A stretch of DNA of 49,776 bases from positions 1 through 49,776 of the forward strand of contig JAFUQN010000100.1 in the NCBI GenBank assembly GCA_017472365.1, in the 5' to 3' direction. The DNA is from Bacillota bacterium. Its GTDB lineage: Bacteria > Bacillota > Clostridia > Peptostreptococcales > Anaerovoracaceae. Shown piece by piece: positions 1 through 7,747 of this stretch. Numbering within the stretch: the first letter of the stretch is position 1; each line of letters starts with the position of its first letter. The translations under genes and the position numbers were made by a program. The notes beneath the pieces were generated by a model. It had not been told where the DNA came from, did no database searches, and saw only the letters and a list, made by a program, of their open reading frames with translations.

Positions 1-630
1 AATTCAAACCACATGGAAGGAAGCCGTCTGACTCACGATCAGACCAGATATATCTTTGAAACCAATACCATCGGTGTAGAAAAAGAAGTGCTGAATGTGG
101 ATGATGTGATTGAAACAGCAAATCACTTCCGCTGTATTGATATGATTATTGACAATGCCAAGGCAGCACTGACAGAGAAGTTTATAAGGGAACTGCATCT
201 GATCCTGAAGAACGGAACCAGTGATTCCAGAAAAGATTGGTTTGCTGTAGGCGATTATAAAAAGATGCCGAATGAAGTTGGCGGGATGAATACGGCGCTT
301 CCGGAAGAAGTTGCCTATAAAATGAAAGTATTGCTGACAGAGTATAATACCAAGGAAGAAAAGACTTTTGAAGATATTCTGGACTTCCATGTAAAGTTTG
401 AACGAATCCATCCGTTCCAGGACGGTAATGGTCGTGTAGGAAGACTGATTATGTTTAAGGAGTGTCTGAAATACAATATCGTTCCGTTCATTATCGAAGA
501 TAACCTGAAACTGTATTATTATCGAGGCTTAAAAGAATGGAACAATGAAAAAGGCTTTCTGACAGATACCTGTCTGACAGCACAGGATAAATATAAAGCG
601 TATTTGGATTATTTTAGAATTGCTTATTAA
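1..630 (+). CDS. Fic family protein (AMPylase-like), 5' end outside window
   Basis: The reading frame is open from base 1, so the start lies upstream of the window. The Fic core motif HPFQDGNGRVGR (about bases 409-444) matches the canonical HxFx(D/E)GNGRxxR, where His is the catalytic base and the Arg/Asn residues bind phosphates. Fic enzymes transfer AMP or other nucleotidyl groups to protein hydroxyls. The first visible residues read SNHMEG, which fits the (S/T)xxxE(G/N) inhibitory helix of class II Fic proteins, whose Glu blocks the active site. The inhibitory helix is therefore N-terminal to and in the same chain as the Fic core. The ATG at 13 falls inside this helix and is not a credible start. 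Target unknown. Confidence 0.88.
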   Translation, partial: NSNHMEGSRLTHDQTRYIFETNTIGVEKEVLNVDDVIETANHFRCIDMIIDNAKAALTEKFIRELHLILKNGTSDSRKDWFAVGDYKKMPNEVGGMNTALPEEVAYKMKVLLTEYNTKEEKTFEDILDFHVKFERIHPFQDGNGRVGRLIMFKECLKYNIVPFIIEDNLKLYYYRGLKEWNNEKGFLTDTCLTAQDKYKAYLDYFRIAY

Positions 631-744
631 AATATGCTTTGAGATATTAAGTAAACAAAGGAATATATGTGTAAAAAGAAAAGAGTAAATAGTAAACAAA
701 ACTCATCATTAACCACAAAGACTGTACGATTAAAGGGGAACAAT

Positions 745-1212
745 ATGATCAAATTATTATTTATCTGTCATGGAAATATCTGTAGATCGCCGATGGCTGA
801 GTTTTTATTCCGTCACATGGCTGAAGAGCAGGGCGTCGGTCATCTGTTTGAGGTGGCAAGCGCTGCAACCAGCCGCGAAGAGATCGGAAATCCGGTCCAT
901 CCCGGTACGGTGAGAAAACTGGCGCCGCTGGGGATTTCCACGAAGGGGAAGGTTGCCCGTCAGATGACGAGACAGGACTATGTTGACTATGACTATCTGA
1001 TCTGCATGGACGAATACAACATGCGTAATATGATGCGAATTACCGGCGGGGATCCGCATCAGAAGATGTTCCGGATTTTGGATTTGACTGAAGATCCGCG
1101 GGATGTGGCCGATCCCTGGTACACCGGGAATTTTGATGTGACATTCCGGGACATTCAGGAAGGTTGTCAGCTTTTGATCGATCATTTTAAAAAACAAGCT
1201 GCATATAAATAA
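745..1212 (+). CDS. Low-molecular-weight protein-tyrosine phosphatase
   Basis: 155 aa, the usual size for this cytoplasmic family. The P-loop CHGNICRS at the N-terminus gives the C(X)5R(S/T) signature in which Cys is the nucleophile. The general-acid loop is seen as ADPWYTG near the C-terminus. The frame continues upstream to base 667, but ATG 745 is preceded by AAAGGGG at a good distance and places the P-loop at residues 8-15 as in other family members. It is followed by its own intrinsic terminator, so it is probably monocistronic. Substrate cannot be deduced: family members act on tyrosine-phosphorylated proteins such as capsule kinases, or on phosphoarginine. Confidence 0.92.
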   Translation: MIKLLFICHGNICRSPMAEFLFRHMAEEQGVGHLFEVASAATSREEIGNPVHPGTVRKLAPLGISTKGKVARQMTRQDYVDYDYLICMDEYNMRNMMRITGGDPHQKMFRILDLTEDPRDVADPWYTGNFDVTFRDIQEGCQLLIDHFKKQAAYK

Positions 1213-1224
1213 GAATCACAAAAG

Positions 1225-1261
1225 AAAACCGTCCGCATACTATAAAGTGCGGACGGTTTTT
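1225..1261 (+). terminator. Intrinsic terminator after the phosphatase gene
   Basis: A 13-bp stem (1225-1237 with 1248-1260, core CCGTCCGCA/TGCGGACGG) has a 10-nt loop and its 3' arm ends in a run of T. Confidence 0.85.
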
Positions 1262-1290
1262 GATTTCGCAGAGAGGAGTGCGGTACAAAG

Positions 1291-1506
1291 ATGGGAAGAT
1301 TTGGCGGAACATCGGGGAGATCCGGAGGAACAGGAAAGAATTCGCGGCCATCGCGCCCTTGCCGCAGAGGAGAGGCGGAACTGTTCGGAATCATTCTTGT
1401 GATCCTGGGAACCGTGACCATCGGGGCATTTTTATTACCATCGAAAGTGTGGCTTATTGTATTGGGAGCAGTGATGGTCTTTCTGGGGATCCGGCTGGTT
1501 TTATAA
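1291..1506 (+). CDS. Small Gly-rich membrane protein, function unknown
   Basis: 71 aa. The first 30 residues are rich in Gly, Ser and Arg. The rest forms two hydrophobic segments (about residues 31-48 and 51-70) separated by PSKVW, so a small two-pass inner membrane protein is likely. A GAGAGGAG sequence lies about 14 nt upstream of the ATG, rather far, so the start is only moderately supported. A competing frame from 1260 overlaps but lacks any recognisable character. It shares a terminator with convergent rpmB. No family recognised. Confidence 0.5.
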   Translation: MGRFGGTSGRSGGTGKNSRPSRPCRRGEAELFGIILVILGTVTIGAFLLPSKVWLIVLGAVMVFLGIRLVL

Positions 1507-1511
1507 CAAAA

Positions 1512-1540
1512 AAGAAAAAAACCTGCATAAAGCAGGTTTT
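1512..1540. terminator. Terminator shared by rpmB (minus) and the small membrane protein (plus)
   Basis: Stem AACCTGC/GCAGGTT with loop ATAAA. On the minus strand it is followed by a long T-run, ideal for rpmB; on the plus strand the T-run is short (TTTTAATT). Confidence 0.75.
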
Positions 1541-1551
1541 AATTACGTAAA

Positions 1552-1743
1552 TTACATAGCTCTGGTAACTTTACCGGATCTGATGCATCTAGTGCATACG
1601 TTCTTTCTGGTTACGGTACCGTTTTCTTCAACCTTTACAGTCTGAATGTTAGCATTCCACTTTCTTCTGGTGTGACGATTGGAGTGGGATACGGTGTTAC
1701 CGGAAACTTGACCCTTACCACAAATTTCGCATTTTCTGGACAT
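1552..1743 (-). CDS. rpmB: 50S ribosomal protein L28
   Basis: 63 aa, the standard length for bacterial L28. It begins MSRKCEICGKG and carries two CxxC pairs (CEIC near the N-terminus, CTRC near the C-terminus), the zinc-binding form of L28. It is a structural protein of the large subunit. The ATG at 1743 has AAGGAGGT upstream; the GTG at 1752 in the same frame overlaps that ribosome binding site and is rejected. It is divergent from asp23, the usual arrangement in Firmicutes, and has a good sigma-A promoter about 100 nt upstream of the start. Confidence 0.96.
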   Translation of the reverse strand: MSRKCEICGKGQVSGNTVSHSNRHTRRKWNANIQTVKVEENGTVTRKNVCTRCIRSGKVTRAM

Positions 1744-1840
1744 CTTCTGCACCTCCTTCTTACATCCGGGGGATGTTTACTTCGTATCGTGAGCCTGTAA
1801 ACAAGAAGGTACAGGCAATCGCTACATATCGAACAGTAAT

Positions 1841-1869
1841 ATTATATCACAACAAATTTCAGATGTAAA
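1841..1869 (-). promoter_or_regulatory. Sigma-A promoter for rpmB
   Basis: Read on the minus strand: -35 TTTACA, 17-nt spacer, -10 TATAAT. It leaves a leader of about 90 nt before rpmB, which contains the complementary pair GTTTAC/GTAAAC and might fold. The rest of the 1744-2040 divergent region holds no gene. A TATAAT at 1918-1923 on the plus strand could serve asp23 but lacks a clear -35. Confidence 0.7.
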
Positions 1870-2040
1870 ATACTTTTTTCAAAAAGTACACATCTTTTTT
1901 TTCGGTTTGTTACGTGGTATAATAACTACAAGATATCGTGTGTGAAGTGTACCTTCAGACACAACAATAGCTACTATACCACAGACTGTGATAAAGATGC
2001 AAGTATAAATTCACGTATTTTGTGGAAATTGGAGGAAAAG

Positions 2041-2433
2041 ATGCTTTACAGTGAGATCAACGGACAGGGAACAGTAAATATTAACGACTCTGTCATCTGT
2101 CAAATCATCGAGGAAACCGTGGACGCAGAGTTCAAAGGCCGGGTCTGGATCAGTAATAAAAAGAGTCAGGTCTCCAGTTTTATGACCAAATTTGGAGCGC
2201 GCAATGTGACCGACGATATCGAGATGTATCTGGAACGCGGTCAAGTGTATTTAAAAATGTATATTATCATTAAATTTGGTGTCAGTATCAAGGCGACGAC
2301 GGATGAACTGATTGCCCGTTTAAAAGAAACTATCGAAGAAAAATCGCTGATGCCGGTGAAAGAAATTACGCTGGTCATCAACGGGGTCATGTCGAAACAG
2401 GTTGCCAAACGTCATATCGAAATCAAAGGATAA
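2041..2433 (+). CDS. Asp23/Gls24 family envelope stress protein (YloU-like)
   Basis: 130 aa from ATG 2041, which has GGAGGA five bases upstream; the frame is open to 1942 but without a ribosome binding site. The C-terminus, with VINGVMSKQVAKRH, is typical of the Asp23/DUF322 family, small proteins linked to alkaline shock and envelope homeostasis. The location between divergent rpmB and recG matches yloU of Bacillus. In most Firmicutes a DAK/fatty-acid-kinase gene (yloV/fakA) lies between it and recG; here recG follows after only 12 bases. Confidence 0.82.
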   Translation: MLYSEINGQGTVNINDSVICQIIEETVDAEFKGRVWISNKKSQVSSFMTKFGARNVTDDIEMYLERGQVYLKMYIIIKFGVSIKATTDELIARLKETIEEKSLMPVKEITLVINGVMSKQVAKRHIEIKG

Positions 2434-2445
2434 TCAGGAGGAACT

Positions 2446-4500
2446 ATGCTTCACGAACCGGTCAGTACCATCAAAGGCGTGGGCCCGAAAAAGCAGGCAG
2501 CGCTGAAAAAACTGGATATTGAAACTTTGGAAGACTTTCTTTCCTGTTATCCGAGAGATTACGAAGATCGTTCCAACAAAAAAAAGATCGATCAGTTGTT
2601 GGACGGAGAGTCTGCATATGTGACGGCAAAGGTGATGCTGATTGTCAAAGGTGGATGGCGTTATGGAAAGAAACGGACGCTGAAACTTTTGGTGGAAGAT
2701 GAAACGTGACAACTGGAAATTGTTTTTTTTGTCCAGGCCGGATATCTGGAAAAAGCCTTTCAACAAGGTGTGACGTATGGATTCTTTGGAAAAGTTATCA
2801 ATTCGAAACAGGGACGTCTGCAGATGACTCATCCTGATTTCCAAAAGATCGAAGATGGGGAAGAAGGAGAAGAGAATCGCATTTTACCGGTATATCCGCT
2901 GGTCAGCGGAATTACGCAAAAAGATATGCGGCGATGGACCAGGACCGCATTATCGATGCTGAACCAATTCGATGATTATCTGTCTCCTGCAACGCTGGAA
3001 CGAAATCGTTTATGCGACCTTTCCTATGCATTAAAGAATATTCATTATCCGGAAGACAGAAATCATTATAAAGAAGCGAAATTTCGTCTGGTCTTTGATG
3101 AACTGATGCTTCTGCAGACGGGACTGATGATGACCCGTCGGAAGTTGGAACATCAGTGCAGCGGGATCTCGTTCTCAACAAATCATAAAATCGAAGAATT
3201 TGTCCGGAGTCTTCCATATAAGATGACTGGAGCGCAGGAACACGTGTTAAAAGAAATCGAAATGGACATGGAGTCTTCTAAAGTTATGAACCGCCTTGTT
3301 CAGGGGGATGTTGGTTCCGGGAAGACGGCTGTTGCCGCGGCAGCCCTTTATAAGGCGGTAAAAAGCGGTTATCAGGGAGTGATGATGGCACCGACAGAAA
3401 TCCTCGCCACACAGCACTATGAAGGCCTCAGTGCACAATTTGAACCCTTTGGAATCAAAGTGGGGTTTCTTTCCGGAACCGTAGGTGCAAAAGACCGGCG
3501 TGAACGGTTGGAACAACTGAAAAATGGAGAAATCCAGATTTTGATCGGGACCCATGCTCTGATCCAGGAGGATGTTCGGTTCCGGAATCTCGGACTGGTC
3601 ATAACCGACGAACAGCACCGCTTCGGTGTGAATCAGCGCAGCCTTCTCGGTGAAAAGGGAGATCATCCCGATACGCTGGTCATGACGGCAACACCCATTC
3701 CCAGAACACTGGCAGTGGTGTTATACGGCGATTTGGATATTTCGGTCATCGACGAGCTTCCTCCGGGACGAAAGCCGGTGACAACCAGAGCATTAAATGG
3801 AAAGCAGCGTGACATGGCGTATGACTTCATGGAGAAAGAGATTCGGAAAGGTCGTCAGGCGTACGTGGTAGTTCCGTTGATTGAAGAATCGGGACAGCTC
3901 AATGCCAGATCAGCCACAGAACTTTATGAAGAGTTACAGATGAAATATCCACATGTGACATCCGCATTACTTCACGGTGCCATGAAACAAAAGGAAAAAG
4001 ACGAGATCATGGCTGAGTTTTACGCTGGAAAGATCCAGCTTCTGGTGTCTACCGTTGTCATTGAAGTCGGGATCAATGTTCCCAACGCAACGATGATGAT
4101 CATTGAAAATGCAGAACGGTTTGGACTGGCACAGCTGCATCAGCTCCGCGGTCGTGTCGGCCGAGGGGAACATCAGTCATACTGCCTCTTGATTTCTGAA
4201 AATGAAAGTGCGATCTCGAAACAGAGAGCGGAAATTATGGCTTCCACCAACAACGGATTTGTTATTGCGGAAGAAGATCTTAGACTTCGCGGACCGGGTG
4301 AATTTTTCGGGGTACGTCAGCATGGCGTTCCCGAGCTGAAGCTGGCTGATCTGGGAAAGCATGCGAAAATCCTCAGTGCAGCCAGAAATGAAGCGCAGTT
4401 CATTCTGCGCGAAGATCCGACACTGGAACGGGAAGAAAACCAACCGTTGAAGCAGCGCATCCAAAAAGTCTTTCATCAGGTGGAGGAACTGCGGCTGTAA
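2446..4500 (+). pseudogene. recG: recG, ATP-dependent DNA helicase, interrupted by an in-frame TGA
   Basis: Together the two open segments (2446-2706 and 2710-4500) give 684 codons, the full RecG length, in one continuous frame. The only lesion is TGA at 2707-2709, in the wedge/OB-fold domain where RecG homologues usually read DETGQLEIVFF; here Gly (GGA) has become TGA by one base. Downstream, helicase motifs are intact: Walker A GDVGSGKTAV, the DExH-type DEQH, TATPIPRTL, and the C-terminal QLRGRVGRG motif. The start ATG 2446 has AGGAGG. RecG remodels stalled forks and R-loops. A GTG at 2770 preceded by AAGG could restart translation. Either a true nonsense mutation, a read-through site or a sequencing error. 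Confidence 0.85.
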
Positions 4501-4545
4501 CGAGCGCGCGAAGCGCGCGGTTGCCTGAGAACCAAGAATTAGCAA

Positions 4546-4575
4546 GAATAGATTTGTGCCTCCGGACGCAATATA
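4546..4575 (+). promoter_or_regulatory. Candidate sigma-G (forespore) promoter of the SASP gene
   Basis: GAATA (4546-4550), an 18-nt spacer and CAATATA (4569-4575) fit the sigma-G consensus GHATR-N18-CATWNTA at 11 of 12 positions. The predicted transcript would start just before the SASP ribosome binding site. A GC-rich hairpin (GCGCGC-GAA-GCGCGC, about 4504-4518) lies just upstream but has no T-run. Confidence 0.6.
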
Positions 4576-4600
4576 AGAGCGTAAAGAGGAGGTGAAACAA

Positions 4601-4810
4601 ATGAGTTCTCAGAATAGCAACACAAACGTTATCCCTGAAGCGAAGAACGCTTTAAATAACATGAAGACCGAAATCGCAAGTGAACTGGGTCTGGCTAACT
4701 ACAACACCATGGACAAGGGCAACTTAACTGCAAGACAGAATGGTTATGTCGGCGGTTATATGACCAAGAAGCTGGTGGAAATGGCTGAACCGCAGCTGGC
4801 AGGAAAATAA
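4601..4810 (+). CDS. Alpha/beta-type small acid-soluble spore protein
   Basis: 69 aa, typical for alpha/beta SASP, which coat and protect DNA in dormant spores. Seen directly: the germination protease site EIASE (Glu-Ile-Ala-Ser-Glu) within KTEIASELG, and the DNA-binding conserved block GNLTARQNGYVGGYMTKKLV. ATG 4601 has AGAGGAGGTG upstream; the GTG at 4592 lies inside that ribosome binding site. It stands alone between recG and rsmD with its own forespore-type promoter and terminator, so it is probably made only late in the forespore. Confidence 0.96.
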   Translation: MSSQNSNTNVIPEAKNALNNMKTEIASELGLANYNTMDKGNLTARQNGYVGGYMTKKLVEMAEPQLAGK

Positions 4811-4823
4811 GAAATTATGATAG

Positions 4824-4861
4824 AGGGGCCGTCCTATAAAAACTATGGGGACGGCTCCTTT
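4824..4861 (+). terminator. Terminator of the SASP gene
   Basis: An 11-bp stem (4824-4834 with 4849-4859) with one G-T wobble closes a 14-nt loop; CCTTTATTG follows. Confidence 0.75.
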
Positions 4862-4873
4862 ATTGTTGCTTTT

Positions 4874-4902
4874 TTGTTAACCTGCTGATAAAATATTATA
4901 GT
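4874..4902 (+). promoter_or_regulatory. Sigma-A promoter for rsmD-coaD
   Basis: TTGTTA, 17-nt spacer, TATAGT; the rsmD start follows about 16 bases later. Confidence 0.55.
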
Positions 4903-4918
4903 TAGAAAGGGGAACGCC

Positions 4919-5485
4919 ATGCGTATCATTTCGGGTAAATTAAAAGGACGACGTTTAAATACACCGTCGGATCAGCGGATCCGTCCCACCACCGACAAGG
5001 TGAAAGAGGTGATTTTCAGCATGATCACCGGTTGGATCGATGATGAAAGCGTGTGTATCGATCTGTTTTCCGGAACGGGAAATCTCGGTCTGGAAGCCAT
5101 CAGCCGCGGTGCAAAAACCGTTTATTTCTGCGATAATCACAGGGAAAGTTATAATCTGACCAAATCCAATGTCCGCCACTGCGGCGTGGAGGACCAGTCG
5201 GTTCTGATGATGGGTGATTATAAGGTATCTTTGGAAAAGATTCCGCAGAAGGCGGATGTTATTTTTGTGGATCCTCCTTACCATGAAATGCTGGTACCCA
5301 AAGTGGTAAGCCGCATTGTGGAATGCGACCGGCTTCAGCCCTGGGGAATTGTTGTGGCGGAACACCTGGAGGACGATATCCTTCCGCAGGAGCTCTGCGG
5401 TCTGGAAATGATCAAAGAACGAAAGTACGGAACCATTCTCGTGACAGTCTATGGCTATCCGGAAGACGAAGAGGACGAAGAATAA
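4919..5485 (+). CDS. rsmD: 16S rRNA (guanine966-N2)-methyltransferase
   Basis: 188 aa. The N-terminal MRIISGKLKGRRLNTP and RIRPTTDKVKE segments are hallmarks of RsmD. The SAM-binding motif I appears as IDLFSGTGNLGLEA, and the catalytic N6/N2-methyltransferase motif is VDPPY. It methylates G966 of 16S rRNA during 30S assembly. The tail is acidic (EDEEDEE). AAAGGGG precedes the ATG. It is directly followed by coaD, the usual rsmD-coaD operon. Confidence 0.95.
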   Translation: MRIISGKLKGRRLNTPSDQRIRPTTDKVKEVIFSMITGWIDDESVCIDLFSGTGNLGLEAISRGAKTVYFCDNHRESYNLTKSNVRHCGVEDQSVLMMGDYKVSLEKIPQKADVIFVDPPYHEMLVPKVVSRIVECDRLQPWGIVVAEHLEDDILPQELCGLEMIKERKYGTILVTVYGYPEDEEDEE

Positions 5486-5486
5486 A

Positions 5487-5981
5487 ATGAAGAAAGTTTT
5501 GTTTGCAGGATCGTTTGACCCGATCACCTGCGGTCACCTGGACCTGATCAACCGCGCATCCCAGCTTTGTGAAACCATTGTAGTAGGCGTGGTGGAAAAC
5601 AAATCAAAAGTACCGTATTTTACCGTGGAAGAACGGATGAATATGATCCGCGAAGCTACCGCACATCTGGACAATGTGGAGATCGACTGTTTCAGCGGTC
5701 TTCTGGCGGATTATGTAAACGCCAACGGAATTCAGGCGGTTGTTCGCGGTTTGAGAGCGACGACGGATTTCGAATATGAGATCCAGATGGCTCAGATGAA
5801 CGACAGATTATATAACGATGGGATCGAAACCATCTTTTTGATGACGACACCGGGACAGTCCTTTATCAGCTCCAGTATGATCAAGGAAGTCTTTCTGCTG
5901 GGTGGAACAGTGGAAGGCCTGGTACCGGACAATGTGTTACAGTATATGAAAGAAAAACGTGAACAAAAGGGAGGAAAATAA
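5487..5981 (+). CDS. coaD: Phosphopantetheine adenylyltransferase
   Basis: 164 aa, standard length. It catalyses the fourth step of coenzyme A synthesis, ATP + 4'-phosphopantetheine to dephospho-CoA. Seen: the nucleotidyltransferase motif GSFDPITCGHLDL with T/HxGH (here TCGH), the RGLRATTDFEYE substrate loop and the ISSSMIK motif. ATG 5487 gives the canonical MKKVLFAGSFDP start one base after the rsmD stop; the frame extends upstream to 5451 inside rsmD and is not used. Confidence 0.96.
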   Translation: MKKVLFAGSFDPITCGHLDLINRASQLCETIVVGVVENKSKVPYFTVEERMNMIREATAHLDNVEIDCFSGLLADYVNANGIQAVVRGLRATTDFEYEIQMAQMNDRLYNDGIETIFLMTTPGQSFISSSMIKEVFLLGGTVEGLVPDNVLQYMKEKREQKGGK

Positions 5982-5983
5982 GA

Positions 5984-6514
5984 ATGAAGGTTTTGGAATT
6001 ACTCGATGAAATCGAAGAAATCGTAGATACAGCGCCCGGATTCCCCATGACCGGAAAGATCATGATCGAAGCGGACGAATTATTAGAAATCGTAAAGGAA
6101 ATCCGCGTGGAACTGCCGGATGAAATCGAACAGGCCAAGTGGATCAAGGATGAACGTCAGAGAATTTTGGACGAAGCTAAGGCAGAATACGAAACCATTC
6201 TGAAGGATGCTAAGGCTCAGGCCGAAGCTCTGGTGGAACAGGACGATATCACTGTCAAGGCGAAGAAGAGAGCCGATGAAATCATGCGCGTGGCTGATGC
6301 CAATGCGAGAAGTCTGAAGCTGGGTACCTTTGAATATGTGGATCACATTCTGTACAATTTCCAGGATAAGATGGATCAGCTGAACGCTGCCTACTTCCAT
6401 GATATGTTCAATCACATCCAGACCACCTTCGACAGCATCAATACGACAATTTCCCAGAACCGCGGCGAAATCAAGGATATGATCTATCAGGCTCAACTGG
6501 ATTCTGAAAAATAA
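5984..6514 (+). CDS. Coiled-coil cytoplasmic protein, function unknown
   Basis: 176 aa with a long Glu/Lys/Ala-rich helical stretch (about residues 45-105) expected to form a coiled coil, a polar C-terminal half, and no membrane segment or signal peptide. GGAGG lies just before the ATG and the gene starts two bases after coaD, so it is in the rsmD-coaD operon. Similar proteins beside coaD and ylbJ in Clostridia are sometimes labelled ATPase or V-type ATPase subunit H, but no nucleotide-binding motif is visible here. A DivIVA-like scaffold role is possible but not shown. Confidence 0.7.
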   Translation: MKVLELLDEIEEIVDTAPGFPMTGKIMIEADELLEIVKEIRVELPDEIEQAKWIKDERQRILDEAKAEYETILKDAKAQAEALVEQDDITVKAKKRADEIMRVADANARSLKLGTFEYVDHILYNFQDKMDQLNAAYFHDMFNHIQTTFDSINTTISQNRGEIKDMIYQAQLDSEK

Positions 6515-6550
6515 ATACATGTTACAGCGTTCCGAAGCATATGCTTTGGT

Positions 6551-7747
6551 ATGAAACGAACGCGTAATTCTTATAACAATGCACATATCACAGCCGGCGT
6601 TCTTTCCATCGCCGGCTGTTTTCTCATGGCTGCCTGCCCACGGACTGTCATGACCGGAGCACGCACCGGTATCGATCTTTTTATGGGATCGGTACTGCCT
6701 ACCATGTTTCCGTTTTTTGTATTCGTCAATTTTCTGAATGCATTGGGAGTTCCGGGACGGATCGGCAATGTAATTCAGAAACCTGTTTCGCAGTTGTTCC
6801 GGTGCAGCGGAGTCGGCGGTGTTATTTTGATTCTGAGCATGTTTTCGGGATATCCCATGGCCGCAAAGCTGGTCGGTGACCACGTGAGAAACGGAGAGAT
6901 TTCCGTGGAAGAGGGAAAGCGTATTCTGTCATTTTCCTGTGTATCCGGTCCATTGTTTCTGATCGGAACGGTGGGAACAGCCATGTTGGGGAATTCTTTC
7001 AACGGGTATCTGATCGCCGCAGGACACTACCTGGGAGCATTTCTCAACGGTCTATTGTTTTGTCACTGGATTTTACCCAGGGAAACGATGTCCGATAGAA
7101 AAGCCATCGCCGGAGCCACCGGTGTTCGGGATCGTTCGCTTTCGGAGATGATGAGCAGCGGGATTTTTTCCGCGGTGCGCTCATTGATCCCCATTTGCGG
7201 ATTTATAATTTTGTTCTCCATTGGATCCTCTTTTTTGACAACGTCCGGCTTGTTGGAGTTTCTTCCGCGTGAATGGATGAAAGCACTGATCAAGGGAGGT
7301 TTGGAAATGACGCTGGGATGCAGTGCAGTATCACAGTTGACGGATGTTACTGAGTTATTTCGACTTGGCCTTTGTTCCGCAATTATTTCCTTTGGTGGTT
7401 TTTCCATCAGTGGACAGTCGCTTTCCATGTTGTCAGATACAAAAATTAAAAGTAGTTATTTTTTATGTATGAAGCTGTGTCACGGAGTGATTGCCTTTCT
7501 TCTGACCATGGCATTTGGTCTGGCGGCGAACCACTTTGGGTTTCCGGGAGAGCCTGTGTCGCTGATTTACGGATCCGACCGGACGTTTGTCCGTGTTTTT
7601 GGAGGATTACATACTTTGCTGTTTTCCATGGGGTCTGTCACAGCCCTGATGATCCTCATGGGTGCGGTTGTGTTGACGGATCATGTCGTTATGGGAATTA
7701 GCCGTAAATTCAAAGAAAGATATTTGAAAAGAAAAGAGAATGTATGA
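6551..7747 (+). CDS. ylbJ: Sporulation integral membrane protein YlbJ
   Basis: 398 aa, many hydrophobic segments, with the nucleoside-recognition/Gate-domain pattern: LFMGSVLPTMFPFFVF near the N-terminus, the SGYPMAAKLV and FSCVSGPLFLIGTVG stretches, and SFGGFSISGQ in the second half. YlbJ is needed for spore cortex formation in Bacillus and is widespread in spore-formers. The gene sits between coaD and tmcAL, as in Bacillus where ylbJ is near coaD and ylbM. It overlaps tmcAL by ATGA. No Shine-Dalgarno sequence precedes ATG 6551; instead an 18-bp near-palindrome (6532-6549) abuts it, so the exact start is less certain. Confidence 0.88.
   Translation: MKRTRNSYNNAHITAGVLSIAGCFLMAACPRTVMTGARTGIDLFMGSVLPTMFPFFVFVNFLNALGVPGRIGNVIQKPVSQLFRCSGVGGVILILSMFSGYPMAAKLVGDHVRNGEISVEEGKRILSFSCVSGPLFLIGTVGTAMLGNSFNGYLIAAGHYLGAFLNGLLFCHWILPRETMSDRKAIAGATGVRDRSLSEMMSSGIFSAVRSLIPICGFIILFSIGSSFLTTSGLLEFLPREWMKALIKGGLEMTLGCSAVSQLTDVTELFRLGLCSAIISFGGFSISGQSLSMLSDTKIKSSYFLCMKLCHGVIAFLLTMAFGLAANHFGFPGEPVSLIYGSDRTFVRVFGGLHTLLFSMGSVTALMILMGAVVLTDHVVMGISRKFKERYLKRKENV

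Noticed and set aside
1260-1550. 96-codon plus-strand frame overlapping the 71-aa membrane protein
   Set aside because: It runs through the terminator region into rpmB's 3' side and lacks any domain, while the alternative frame has clear membrane segments.
2707-2709. TGA in recG as recoding (selenocysteine or a changed genetic code)
   Set aside because: Several intact genes here end with TGA (ylbJ, the dehydrogenase, the acetyltransferase), the homologous residue is Gly not Cys, and no SECIS-like hairpin is evident next to it.
6083-6883. 266-codon minus-strand open frame
   Set aside because: Crosses the boundary of two well-supported plus-strand genes and shows no protein-like motifs.
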